From: Bradyrhizobium sp. Rc3b
GTDB lineage: Bacteria > Pseudomonadota > Alphaproteobacteria > Rhizobiales > Xanthobacteraceae
DNA length: 64,000 bases
Direction: 5' to 3'
Assembly (NCBI RefSeq): GCF_900114915.1
Contig: NZ_FOUS01000001.1
Span: 1 to 64,000, forward strand
Every line of letters begins with the position of its first letter. Within the stretch, counting starts at the first letter, position 1. Made by a program: the position numbers and the translations under genes. Positions 28,395 through 36,850 of this stretch are shown here, in pieces. A model generated the notes under the pieces. That model searched no databases, was not told where the DNA came from, and saw only the letters and a program-made list of their open reading frames with translations.

Positions 28395-30899
28395 TCACGC
28401 AGCGCAGACGGCTGCCTGGGTACCTCGCCTCAGCATTTTCGCAATGTTGGATGCAGGCATCGGCCGACCGAAATAGTAGCCTTGCGTTTCGACGCACCCC
28501 TCTTCACGGAGGACGTCCAGCTGCTCCTTCGTTTCGACGCCTTCGGCGGTGGTCGTCTTGCCGAGGCTGACTGCGAAGCGAACGACGGCTCGCGCGAGAT
28601 GGTGCGCGTCAGCCCTTGCGCTGGACAGTTCGTTGACGAAGCTGCGATCGACCTTGACCTTGTCGAACGGAAATCTTTGCAGAAAGCTCAGCGACGAATA
28701 GCCGGTGCCGAAGTCGTCCAGGGCGATTCGCACGCCGAGCTCGCGCAGTTGACCAAGTGCCGCGAATACGGCTTCGCTGTCATGCATGATCACCGTCTCG
28801 GTGACCTCGAGCTCGAGCCGGTGTGGCGCAATTCCCGAGTTCGCCAGTGCATCGACAATGACCGGAACAAGCTCCTTGCTCCTGAATTGAGCGGGAGACA
28901 GGTTGATCGCGATCCTGAGATGGGCAGGCCATTTGGCGGCTTCCGCACACGCCGTCCTCAAGATCCATTCTCCCAGCGGCACGATCAAGCCGGCCTCCTC
29001 CGCGAGCGGAATGAATTCGCCGGGCAAGACCAGACCACGCCTCGGGTGATGCCAGCGCAGCAGGGCTTCGAAGCCGCGGATCTCGCCGGTCGCGGTATTG
29101 ACGAATGGCTGGTAGTGCAGCTCGAATTCGCGACCAGCAAGCGCATCCCGCATGTCGCGCTCCAGGTTGCGTCGCGCATGCATGAGCTGGTCGAGTTCCG
29201 GCTCGAAGAAGCGGAATGCGCCACGTCCACCGCTCTTGGCCGAGTAGAGGGCGAGATCTGCGCTCTTCATCAGAACGTCGGAATCACTGCCATCGCGCGG
29301 CGCGATGGCAATGCCGATGCTGGTGCCCACCGTGACCCGATGATCGCCGAGATCAAAGGGTTCACAAAGCGCCTTTCTGATGTTCTCGGCGAGGGTGGCG
29401 GCCTCGACGGCCGGGTTGGTCACGTAGTCGATCACCGCGAACTCGTCGCCCCCCAGTCGCGCGATCAGCGCGGTTTCCGTGGTGCATTCGCGCAGACGCG
29501 CGGAAACGGCGCGCAGCAGGGAATCGCCCGCCGGATGTCCGAGCGTGTCGTTGACTTCCTTGAAGCGATCGAGGTCGAGCATGAGCACGGCCAGATCGAC
29601 GCCGCCGCCACGCGTAACCGCAATGGCGTGCTCCATCCGCTCCCTGAGCAGCACGCGATTTGGCAGATCGGTCAACGCATCGTGTTGCGCCATATGAGCG
29701 ATCCTGGCCTCGGACCGGCGTTGCTCGGTGACATCAAGATGCGTGGCCACCCACCCGCCGCCGGCCATTGGCTGTCGCGTCACGCAGATCAACCGGCCAT
29801 CCGCGAACTCGTCGATTCTGCTCGAGACTGCATCGAACGGCAACGCTGCCAATTTCGACAGGAACTGCTCGGCTGCGCCCTCGCTGGTGTCGCTCTTGAG
29901 AATGCCGGTCACGACGCGATGCCTGATGATGTCGGCGTGCGGGGTCCCCGTTGTCAGCAGTTCCGGCGGCAACCGATAGAGCCGGGCATAGCGCTCGTTG
30001 CAGACCACAAGTCGCTTCTCCGCATCGAACATGCAGAGAGCCTCGACCATGTTGTTGATGGCCGTATCCAGCCTGAGCTTCTGGTCCTGCAGTTCGTTCT
30101 GCGAGCCTTCGAGCTGCTGCCGGGCGACCGAAAGCTGGTTGATGATCTCCTCGAACCTGGCGGTCCGGGTCGCCAGGCGACGATCGGCCAGCACGCCGAT
30201 CAGGCTCATTCCCAGCACGGACAGCGCCACGCCGGCGATAGCAAGCGCGAGGAAGGCCGGAGAAAGCGAAAGGCTATCCGTCGTCGCTCGCGTTGGATCT
30301 GGCGTGATCTGCACCGCCCCCATGGCCGTGAAATGATGCGATACGATGGCGAGTGTCAGCAGGACTGCCGCCGCAAGCGTGCCCCGGTAGCCCTGGTACC
30401 TGAGCGCGACAGCCAGCGCGGCGCAGCCGAGACACATACCTAGAATGATCGAGACGAACACGAGGTCCACCGACCAGGCGACTCGACCCGGCACTTCAAG
30501 TGCCCACATTCCGAGATAGTGCATGCTGGCAATGCCGCCGCCGATGATGATGCCCCCTGCCATCGCGCGCCACAGGCCGGAGGTGCCGACTGCAACGCCG
30601 AAACCGACCGAGGTCAGGAGCATTGCCGCAGCGAGAGAAAACGCGGTCGGCACGATGCCGTAGCCCGTTGGAACGCCCGGCTCGTAGGCGAGCATCGCGA
30701 CGAAATGCGTTGCCCAGATGCCGTATCCGATGGCCGCGCCGGCAATCGTGATCCAGATCCACCGCCTTCTTGCGCGCGTCGCGATCGCACGATGAAAGAT
30801 GCTGACCGCGACAATACTTGCAGCGAAGCAGACCAGACCAGCGAGTACAACGAGCCGCCAATCGTGCTCGACCGCAAGGCAGGAGAAAACGCGGAACAT
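28395..30899 (-). CDS. MHYT-PAS-GGDEF-EAL cyclic-di-GMP protein
   Basis: An 834-residue membrane protein. The N-terminal MHYT sensor has three motif copies, ATHFVAM (about 63-69), SMHYLGM (125-131) and SHHFTAM (187-193), proposed in the family to bind copper and sense oxygen, CO or NO. A short coiled coil and a PAS domain (about 275-395) follow, then GGDEF with intact RLGGDEF (481-487) and EAL with intact EALLRW (611-616), LDDFGTGYSS and TAEGVET. Both catalytic sites look functional, so it may make or degrade c-di-GMP. No RxxD inhibitory site precedes the GGDEF motif. It is a single-gene unit. Confidence 0.94.
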   Translation of the reverse strand: MFRVFSCLAVEHDWRLVVLAGLVCFAASIVAVSIFHRAIATRARRRWIWITIAGAAIGYGIWATHFVAMLAYEPGVPTGYGIVPTAFSLAAAMLLTSVGFGVAVGTSGLWRAMAGGIIIGGGIASMHYLGMWALEVPGRVAWSVDLVFVSIILGMCLGCAALAVALRYQGYRGTLAAAVLLTLAIVSHHFTAMGAVQITPDPTRATTDSLSLSPAFLALAIAGVALSVLGMSLIGVLADRRLATRTARFEEIINQLSVARQQLEGSQNELQDQKLRLDTAINNMVEALCMFDAEKRLVVCNERYARLYRLPPELLTTGTPHADIIRHRVVTGILKSDTSEGAAEQFLSKLAALPFDAVSSRIDEFADGRLICVTRQPMAGGGWVATHLDVTEQRRSEARIAHMAQHDALTDLPNRVLLRERMEHAIAVTRGGGVDLAVLMLDLDRFKEVNDTLGHPAGDSLLRAVSARLRECTTETALIARLGGDEFAVIDYVTNPAVEAATLAENIRKALCEPFDLGDHRVTVGTSIGIAIAPRDGSDSDVLMKSADLALYSAKSGGRGAFRFFEPELDQLMHARRNLERDMRDALAGREFELHYQPFVNTATGEIRGFEALLRWHHPRRGLVLPGEFIPLAEEAGLIVPLGEWILRTACAEAAKWPAHLRIAINLSPAQFRSKELVPVIVDALANSGIAPHRLELEVTETVIMHDSEAVFAALGQLRELGVRIALDDFGTGYSSLSFLQRFPFDKVKVDRSFVNELSSARADAHHLARAVVRFAVSLGKTTTAEGVETKEQLDVLREEGCVETQGYYFGRPMPASNIAKMLRRGTQAAVCAA

Positions 30900-31098
30900 T
30901 CAGCAGCGCTCCATCGTCGATTGTTATCGATGGTGGATCGGCTAGACGCCATTCACGTTAATTTTGTGCCGTGCATGATTGCATGCTTACCGGCATGTTA
31001 ACGGTGCTCGTACAACTTGATCTGACGAACGGCCTGAGGCCATGCGGCGACCGTGCCCGAGCCGGGTGCAGGACGCGTGCAACGATCGGCAATGATAT

Positions 31099-31677
31099 TT
31101 AGGAATGGCCGCGGATGCGCTTGCGCCCGGTGATCATCGCGCGGACCAGGCTCTCGCGCTGGAGTAGCCCCATCAGCACCACACCGAGCACGTGCAGCAC
31201 GACCAGGACGATGACCGCATCCGATGAATAATGATGGGTGTCCTCGACCCACCAGACGCCGAAGAAGGTGGTGGTAACCGACATCGCGCCCGTAATCGTC
31301 GAGACGGCGAGCGAGGCCAGCAGCGCGACCAGCATCAGGGTGCCGGCGGGATTGAGCCCGATATAGCGGCCGGTGATGCCGCGGCGCAGATTCCAGAGAT
31401 AGCTTGGCGCCGCCCGAAGCCTCACTCTGATCATGCGGAAGCGCGAATAGCGACTTCCCCAAAACCCCCAGGCAAGGCGAAAGGCGAGAAGTCCGAGCAC
31501 CGCATAGCCGACGATGCGGTGAGTCCGGTCGTAAACGGTCGGCGTGAACCACGCGGCCAGAACGCTAGCCGCGAGAGCCCAGTGCCAGAGGCGCAGCGGG
31601 AGGTCCCAGACCGCGACCGTCCGCGAAGCGGTTCGATCCGCGGGGGTCCGGTCGGACACCCCGCGCGCTTTTGGCAT
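31099..31677 (-). CDS. Cytochrome b561-type membrane protein
   Basis: A 192-residue inner-membrane protein of the cytochrome b561/hydrogenase b-subunit family. It begins WDLPLRLWHWALA, where the helix 1 histidine is a heme ligand, and has HRIVGYAVLGLLAFRLAWGF in helix 2 and further histidines in DTHHYSSDA and VLHVLGVVL of the last helices. Four transmembrane helices are expected. It would pass electrons between quinones and a periplasmic partner. The ATG at 31677 is preferred to a TTG five codons earlier. A PepSY-like secreted protein gene lies 75 bases upstream in the same direction; such cytochromes often pair with small secreted cytochromes or PepSY proteins. Confidence 0.87.
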   Translation of the reverse strand: MPKARGVSDRTPADRTASRTVAVWDLPLRLWHWALAASVLAAWFTPTVYDRTHRIVGYAVLGLLAFRLAWGFWGSRYSRFRMIRVRLRAAPSYLWNLRRGITGRYIGLNPAGTLMLVALLASLAVSTITGAMSVTTTFFGVWWVEDTHHYSSDAVIVLVVLHVLGVVLMGLLQRESLVRAMITGRKRIRGHS

Positions 31678-31752
31678 CGCTTCTTCGATCAAGCGAAGAC
31701 CATCCTCAAGCCTTGCTTTGCGCGGATCAACTCGCGCAGTTTACTTCGCGGT

Positions 31753-32031
31753 TTACTTGGCGATCGTGTGCTTCAGGCTGAGATCTTCGGGGCTGTAGAA
31801 CAGCTCGTAAAGCTTGCCTTCCTTGACGCCATAGACCTCATAGCAGGAGCCTTCGATCTTGGAGCGCCGCACCTCGTAGCCGAGCGCCTTGGCCTTGGCT
31901 TCGGCCTCGCTGGCCGGCTTCCATGACGCCTTGTCGAGCTTGGTGCAGTCCTTGAATCCGTCGGCCATGGCCGCCGACCCCATGCCCATTCCAACCGTCA
32001 GTGCAATGGCAACAACACGAATGACCTTCAC
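31753..32031 (-). CDS. Small secreted PepSY-like protein
   Basis: A 92-residue protein with a signal peptide (VVAIALTVGMGMGSAAMA) and a single PepSY-like fold: KASWKPASEAEAKAKALGYEV followed by RRSKIEGSCYEVYGVKEGK, the helix-strand-strand pattern with the variable EVY segment. Two cysteines (CTK and SCYE) could form a disulfide. PepSY proteins are periplasmic and act as inhibitors or ligand sensors. It is transcribed toward the cytochrome b561 gene and likely forms an operon with it. Confidence 0.8.
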   Translation of the reverse strand: MKVIRVVAIALTVGMGMGSAAMADGFKDCTKLDKASWKPASEAEAKAKALGYEVRRSKIEGSCYEVYGVKEGKLYELFYSPEDLSLKHTIAK

Positions 32032-32214
32032 GAACGTCTCCTCCTCTGTCGTGCGCGCTACGCGAGCCGCGAAGCCGGACTGAAGGAAGCAAAGGTGATG
32101 GTGAAGTCAATCCGGTACGGGGCCAATTGGATTTAGAGTTGTTCTAACGACCGCCAAAAGATCAGCGCTGTCCGCACGCAGCCCGCCTTCGCAGGGGCGA
32201 TGCGGCCTTACGCC

Positions 32215-33063
32215 TCACGGCCGGGATGAACCGCCGACTTTGCCAATTGCGCTAGGCCGCACTTCGCATTCCGGGTACCTGCGCTGCAGCCAGTCCGCCC
32301 AGCGGAGACGCCCGCGCACGCCCTGGCTGACGACAAAGCCCATGCCGCGCGCCTTCGCCTCGGACAGGCCGATTGGCAGGATTTTCCGGTGCAATCTCCT
32401 CGCCGCCTGGTATTGCCGGGCGAAGGCAACGAGATCGAGAGCTTCGGGGCCGCCGATCTCCGCACGTATGCCGCGCTGCCCGTCGAACGCGCAAGCCAGC
32501 ACGTGATCCGCGACGTCCGACGTATCGACGGGATTGAACAGCGCCGTTGGCACAGGCCACACCGGAAGCCAGGCGAGGCCCGCGAGCAAGCGGTCGAGCA
32601 GGTAATAGAATGGCATCGCGCGAACGACGGACCAGGACAACGCAGACGCACGCACCAGCCGTTCGCCGGCGAGCTTGACCCGGGCGTAGGGCAGGGTCGC
32701 CTGGTCGAGCCCGACGATCGAAACGTGCAGCAAGTGCCGAACCCCGGCCTCCCCGCAAAGCGACAACAGCCGCTCCGTACCCGCAACATCCACGGCGGAG
32801 GGCGATCTAAAGAAGTCCATCGGACGGATGCCGCCCCGCCGTGCGATCGGCGAATCCGTCGCCGCATTGATGACCGTATCGACCTCACGCAGTGCCTCGC
32901 GCAAGCCGGCGCCTGTAGCGAGATCGCCGATCGCCCATTCGACATCCGACCGCGCGCCCCGCGACCGCGCGAAAATCCGGACACGATGTCCGTCGCCAAG
33001 GAGGCGATCGACGACGTCCTGCCCGAGATGCCCCGTGCCGCCGGTGACGAGTGTCAGTGGCAT
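32215..33063 (-). CDS. NmrA-like NAD(P)-binding protein
   Basis: A 282-residue atypical short-chain dehydrogenase. It has the Rossmann loop VTGGTGHLGQ (residues 6-15) and basic residues after strand 2 (ARSRGARSD) that suggest NADP. The segment HLLHVSIVGLDQATLPYARVK replaces the classical Tyr-x-x-x-Lys site, as in NmrA/complex I 39-kDa-like members, which may sense redox rather than catalyse. There is no direct operon partner; the small membrane protein gene upstream is on the same strand 104 bases away. Confidence 0.85.
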   Translation of the reverse strand: MPLTLVTGGTGHLGQDVVDRLLGDGHRVRIFARSRGARSDVEWAIGDLATGAGLREALREVDTVINAATDSPIARRGGIRPMDFFRSPSAVDVAGTERLLSLCGEAGVRHLLHVSIVGLDQATLPYARVKLAGERLVRASALSWSVVRAMPFYYLLDRLLAGLAWLPVWPVPTALFNPVDTSDVADHVLACAFDGQRGIRAEIGGPEALDLVAFARQYQAARRLHRKILPIGLSEAKARGMGFVVSQGVRGRLRWADWLQRRYPECEVRPSAIGKVGGSSRP

Positions 33064-33167
33064 GCCTCTATTCCCATCGATCCTGCGCAGCGGTTAGACG
33101 CCGCGAATGCGTGGTACCGGGTTCGAAGCCCAGGGTCGCAGTCATGCGTGGCTTGTCGTTTCGGCGC

Positions 33168-33518
33168 TCAGTAGCCGGCGACCGTCATCGCCACGACGGC
33201 GCTGAGCGCCATCCAGCCGAAATGCCGGCCGCGCGTGGCCCAGGCATTGGCGAAGGCGGCGAAACCGAGCACGCAGGCGAGCGTGATGACGATCCAGTGC
33301 CGCGCGGGCTCGGACGCCATCCAGGGAGTCGCGAGCAGCAAGACGCCGCCGCCGATCCACGCCACGGTCGAGGTCTGCCAGACCAGGCGGATCAGGGTGC
33401 GGAGCCGTTCAGGCTCGATGCGGGCATGGGCGAAGACCTTGGTCTCGCCGAGGACGCCATGAATGAGGGCTACGGCGATGGTGGCGAGGCCGGCGGATTG
33501 CAGCAAGAGATCACGCAT
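33168..33518 (-). CDS. Small four-helix membrane protein, divergent from a TetR gene
   Basis: A 116-residue protein with four hydrophobic segments (SAGLATIAVALIHGVLG, STVAWIGGGVLLLATPWM, WIVITLACVLGFAAFANAW, GWMALSAVVAMTVAG). I do not recognise a named function. Three consecutive ATG codons start the frame; the third (33518) is best spaced from GGAGAG. Its start lies 11 bases from a perfect CCATACA-N4-TGTATGG palindrome, and a TetR gene diverges on the other side. It is therefore the probable target of that regulator. Confidence 0.75.
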   Translation of the reverse strand: MRDLLLQSAGLATIAVALIHGVLGETKVFAHARIEPERLRTLIRLVWQTSTVAWIGGGVLLLATPWMASEPARHWIVITLACVLGFAAFANAWATRGRHFGWMALSAVVAMTVAGY

Positions 33519-33528
33519 CATCATCTCT

Positions 33529-33546
33529 CCATACAGTTATGTATGG
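33529..33546. promoter_or_regulatory. Candidate TetR operator 1
   Basis: Perfect inverted repeat CCATACA-GTTA-TGTATGG of 18 bases, immediately upstream of the small membrane protein gene. Its ATACA/TGTAT arms match those of the second palindrome near the TetR gene. Confidence 0.7.
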
Positions 33547-33575
33547 TGAGATAGGCGCTGGCCTGCGGCCTGTCA

Positions 33576-33589
33576 ATACACTAGTGTAT
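33576..33589. promoter_or_regulatory. Candidate TetR operator 2
   Basis: Perfect 14-base palindrome ATACACTAGTGTAT just upstream of the TetR gene; with its flanking GG it repeats the GTATGG arm of operator 1. It overlaps an ATG at 33588, which makes that codon a less likely start and implies autoregulation. Confidence 0.7.
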
Positions 33590-33611
33590 GGTTCGCCTCC
33601 GGGAACCCGAG

Positions 33612-34142
33612 ATGACCGAACAGCTCTCCGCCGACGACTGGATCAAGGAAGGTCTCAAGGCGCTCGCCAAAAGCGGCTTCACCGCGCTCAAGGCCGATCC
33701 GCTGGCAAAATCCATGGGCGTGTCGCGCGGCAGCTTCTATTGGCATTTCGCCGATCTCGGCGCGTTCCAGGCCGCCGTGCTGAAGCGCTGGCGCGAGATC
33801 GCGGCCGAGCAGATCATCGCCGATGTCGAAGCCGCCGGCGACGAACCGCTCAAGGCGCTGCTGCGGAGGTCATTCGGCGCGCGGCTCGAGCTCGAGCGCG
33901 CGGTACGCAATTGGGCGGCCTTCGATGCGGCCGCGCAAGGGGCCGTGCGCGCAATCGACCGCCGCCGGCTCGACTATATCGAGGGGCTGCTGGAAAAACG
34001 CGGGCTCACCCCGGCAACCGCGCAGGCCCGGGCGCAGATCCTGTACTGGACTTTTCTCGGCTTTGCCCTGTCGGGCCCGCCGGTGCCGGCAGCACGGCTC
34101 CAGGCCCTGCTCGACGAGGTCTTGACGATGATCGCAGCCTGA
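33612..34142 (+). CDS. TetR family transcriptional regulator
   Basis: A 176-residue regulator. The N-terminal DNA-binding domain includes IKEGLKALAKSGFTALKADPL and the recognition helix segment SMGVSRGSFYWHFADLGAF (about residues 38-56), typical of TetR. The C-terminal ligand domain is helical and unassigned. The ATG at 33612 is chosen because the ATG at 33588 lies inside a palindrome that looks like its operator; if transcription starts there the longer form is possible. It diverges from the four-helix membrane protein gene, and both start sites carry matching palindromes, so it probably represses that gene and itself. Confidence 0.9.
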   Translation: MTEQLSADDWIKEGLKALAKSGFTALKADPLAKSMGVSRGSFYWHFADLGAFQAAVLKRWREIAAEQIIADVEAAGDEPLKALLRRSFGARLELERAVRNWAAFDAAAQGAVRAIDRRRLDYIEGLLEKRGLTPATAQARAQILYWTFLGFALSGPPVPAARLQALLDEVLTMIAA

Positions 34143-34200
34143 GCCCGCGATGGGCGGACGCGAATTTCTGTGCTAGAGGCAAGCGATGCCGGAGACCCCA

Positions 34201-34398
34201 ATGAACGCGCCTACCGAACGTCCCGAAGCCAGCGTCGATCCCAAATTGCTGGAGATTCTGGTCTGCCCGCTGACCAAGGGCCCGCTGGAGTTCGATTCCG
34301 CAAAGCAGGAGCTGATCTCGCGCAGCGCCAAGCTGGCTTATCCGATCCGTGACGGCATCCCGATCATGCTGCCGGAAGAGGCAAGAAAGATCGATTGA
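34201..34398 (+). CDS. Trm112 family protein
   Basis: A 65-residue protein with the family block [18 protein letters not shown] and the ending [21 protein letters not shown]. Only one cysteine of the zinc-ribbon pattern remains ([11 protein letters not shown]), as in many bacterial members. Trm112 activates methyltransferases in eukaryotes and archaea; the bacterial role is unclear. The ATG at 34201 follows GGAGA by six bases. Confidence 0.88.
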   Translation: MNAPTERPEASVDPKLLEILVCPLTKGPLEFDSAKQELISRSAKLAYPIRDGIPIMLPEEARKID

Positions 34399-34412
34399 GG
34401 TCGTGACGACTG

Positions 34413-34445
34413 CCCCGGATTACGCTTCGCTCCATCCGGGCTACG
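34413..34445. repeat. Single arm of the GTAGCCCGGAT repeat family
   Basis: CCCGGATTACGCTTCGCTCC followed by ATCCGGGCTACG matches the right arm of the repeat at 13448-13536. No left arm is present, so this is a half element just after the Trm112 gene. Confidence 0.7.
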
Positions 34446-34480
34446 AAGTTGGTGTGCGATAGCCGCGCAACATCCTCGGT

Positions 34481-34602
34481 GTCGTCCTGGCGAAAGCCAG
34501 GACCCATAACCACCGAATTGCGTTGTTGTACGCGCTGGTAACTCCGAGTCCTCGCAACACTCTTGCTGCGGAGTATGGATCCCGGCCTTCGCCGGGACGA
34601 CG
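34481..34602. repeat. Intergenic inverted-repeat element (GTCGTCCTGGCGAAAGCCAGGACCC)
   Basis: Left end GTCGTCCTGGCGAAAGCCAG is a hairpin, and right end GGATCCCGGCCTTCGCCGGG then ACGAC is a second hairpin; the GTCGTCC/GGGACGAC tips are inverted to each other. Same family design as the elements at 52111 and 60321. It lies before the end of the UbiH-like gene. Confidence 0.8.
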
Positions 34603-34628
34603 ACGGGGTGTGTGGCGCCAGCGAAAAC

Positions 34629-35849
34629 CTACAACGCCTCGCCCTTCAGCAGCCGCGGCACCTCGCCCGTCAATCCCGCGGCCTGGCGGATGAAGAGGTT
34701 CTTCAGCGGCGGGGCGCGGTCGACGAGGCCGAGGCCGATGTCGCGGACGGTGCGCAGCAGCGTCGACTGGTTGGAGAACAGGAAGTTCAGCGAGTTGGTC
34801 GCAACGCCCATCGCCATGGTGTCGAAGCGGCGCCAGCGCTGGTAACGCTCGAGCACGTCGGCGGCGCCGAGATCCATGCCGAGCCGCGCGGCATCGACGA
34901 CGACCTCGGCCAGCGCGGCGACATCCTTCAGGCCCATGTTGAGGCCCTGGCCCGCGATGGGATGGATGACGTGGGCGGCATCGCCGACCAGCGCGAGGCG
35001 GGTGGCGATGAAGGAGCGCGCGACGAAATAGGACAGCGGAAACGCGCGCGGCTTGTCGAGCGCCTTCACCTCGCCGAGATGCAGGCCGAAACGCTGCTCG
35101 AGCTCGGCGTGAAACTCTTCGTCGCTGAGAGCAATGATGCGCGCGGCCTCAGCTCGCCGCTCGGTCCACACCAGCGACGAGCGTTTTCCCGAGAGCGGCA
35201 GGATCGCGAATGGGCCGGCCGGCAGAAAATGCTCTTCGGCGCGGCCCTCGTGATCACGCTCATGGCCGACCGTGACGACGATGCCGGATTGGTCATACTC
35301 CCAGCCATGGGTGGCGATGCCGGCGCGCTCGCGCAGCTTTGACCTCGCACCATCGGCGGCAACCAGCAGGCTGGCCGCGATGACGCTGCCGTCCCCGAGC
35401 GTCACGTCGATGCCCTCGGCGCGCGCATCGTAGGATGCGACCGTGGTGGCGCGCAGATCGATGCCCTCGGCCTCGGCACGCACCACCAGCGCATCAATCA
35501 GGCGGCGGTTCTCGACCATGTGCGCGAAGGGCTCGCCCGGCGCGACATCGCCGGCAAAATTGAGGAAGACCGGACGAGTGGCATCTTCGAGTTTCGAGTC
35601 TGTGACGACCATGTGGAGGATCGGCTGCGCCTCGCTCCTGACGTCGTCCCAGGCGCCGATCGCCTCGAACAGGCGGCGGCAGGCCGCCACGATCGCGGTG
35701 GCGCGGGGGTCGCGGCTCGGCCGCGTGGCGAGGGCGGGATCGGCGACGATGACGGGAATCTCGGGCCCGAGCCCCTGTCGCAGCGCCAGGGCCAGCGCAA
35801 GCCCTGCAAACGCGCCGCCACCAATGACAATGCTACCCTGTACCGACAT
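34629..35849 (-). CDS. FAD-dependent UbiH/UbiF/COQ6-type hydroxylase
   Basis: A 406-residue flavoprotein monooxygenase, probably in ubiquinone ring hydroxylation. It shows the FAD dinucleotide loop IVIGGGAFAGLALALALRQG at the N-terminus, the DG motif VAADGARSKLRERAGI near the middle and the GD motif LALVGDAAHVIHPIAGQGLN, all typical of the UbiH/COQ6 family. Which ring position it hydroxylates cannot be told. The ATG at 35849 was preferred over a TTG six codons upstream. It diverges from tesB across about 137 bases. Confidence 0.92.
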   Translation of the reverse strand: MSVQGSIVIGGGAFAGLALALALRQGLGPEIPVIVADPALATRPSRDPRATAIVAACRRLFEAIGAWDDVRSEAQPILHMVVTDSKLEDATRPVFLNFAGDVAPGEPFAHMVENRRLIDALVVRAEAEGIDLRATTVASYDARAEGIDVTLGDGSVIAASLLVAADGARSKLRERAGIATHGWEYDQSGIVVTVGHERDHEGRAEEHFLPAGPFAILPLSGKRSSLVWTERRAEAARIIALSDEEFHAELEQRFGLHLGEVKALDKPRAFPLSYFVARSFIATRLALVGDAAHVIHPIAGQGLNMGLKDVAALAEVVVDAARLGMDLGAADVLERYQRWRRFDTMAMGVATNSLNFLFSNQSTLLRTVRDIGLGLVDRAPPLKNLFIRQAAGLTGEVPRLLKGEAL

Positions 35850-35986
35850 ACCCAAATTCCCGGTCAAATCCTGGTCTTGCTAGCAGACTTGAGGTGGGCG
35901 AAACAGTGCGGTGAAACAAGGGCGGAACGGCCCATTGTGTCATTCCGGACCATCCGCCCCGGAACGACGGCGAGAAAGCTCACTCC

Positions 35987-36850
35987 ATGTCCAAAAGCCT
36001 GATCGACCTCATTTCGATCCTCGACCTCGAGCAGCTCGAGGTGAATCTGTTCCGGGGCAACAGCCCGAAGACCAGCTGGCAGCGGGTGTTCGGCGGCCAG
36101 GTGATCGGGCAGGCGATGGTCGCGGCCTGCCGCACGGTCGAGGGCCGGCTGCCGCATTCGCTGCACTGCTATTTCGTCCTGCCGGGCGATCCGCAGATCC
36201 CGATCATCTACCAGGTCGAACGCCTGCGCGACGGCAAGAGCTATTCGACCCGCCGCGTCACGGCGATCCAGCACGGCAACGCGATCTTCTCGATCATGGT
36301 GTCGTTCCACGCCGAAGAGGAGAGTGCGTTCGACCATCAGGACAAGATGCCCGACGTGCCACCGCCGGAGAAGCTCACGGCGGAGGAGGTGGCGAAGCAG
36401 CCGATGTTCAAGGAGATGCCGGAGTTCATCCGCCGCTATTATGAATCCGATCGTCCGATCGAGCTGCGTCCGGTCGAGCTCGGCCGTTATTTCGGCCAGA
36501 AGATCGACGACGGCCGCATCCACGTCTGGATCAAGACCGCCGCGAAGCTGCCTGACGATCCAGCGCTGCACATGTGCGCGCTCGCCTACGCCTCGGATTT
36601 CTCGCTGCTGGATGCAATCATGGCACGCTATGGCCGCACGCTGTTCGACAAGCGCATGATGCCGGCCAGTCTCGACCACGCGATGTGGTTTCACCGCCCG
36701 TTCCGCGCCGACGAATGGCTGCTCTACGCGCAGGATTCGCCGAGTGCGCGCGGCGGCCGCGGCCTGACCCGCGGCTCGATCTTCAAGCCGGACGGTACGC
36801 TGGTCGCCTCTGTCGCGCAGGAAGGCTCCGTGCGCGAACGGAAGTCTTAG
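35987..36850 (+). CDS. tesB: Acyl-CoA thioesterase II
   Basis: A 287-residue double hotdog-fold thioesterase hydrolysing acyl-CoA to free fatty acid. Family blocks are GNSPKTSWQRVFGGQVIGQA (first hotdog), the PHSLHCYFVLPGD motif, and MPASLDHAMWFHRPFRADEW in the second hotdog with the catalytic aspartate; the length is usual for TesB. Its stop codon overlaps the stop codon of the converging GYF-DUF898 gene by four bases. Confidence 0.96.
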   Translation: MSKSLIDLISILDLEQLEVNLFRGNSPKTSWQRVFGGQVIGQAMVAACRTVEGRLPHSLHCYFVLPGDPQIPIIYQVERLRDGKSYSTRRVTAIQHGNAIFSIMVSFHAEEESAFDHQDKMPDVPPPEKLTAEEVAKQPMFKEMPEFIRRYYESDRPIELRPVELGRYFGQKIDDGRIHVWIKTAAKLPDDPALHMCALAYASDFSLLDAIMARYGRTLFDKRMMPASLDHAMWFHRPFRADEWLLYAQDSPSARGGRGLTRGSIFKPDGTLVASVAQEGSVRERKS

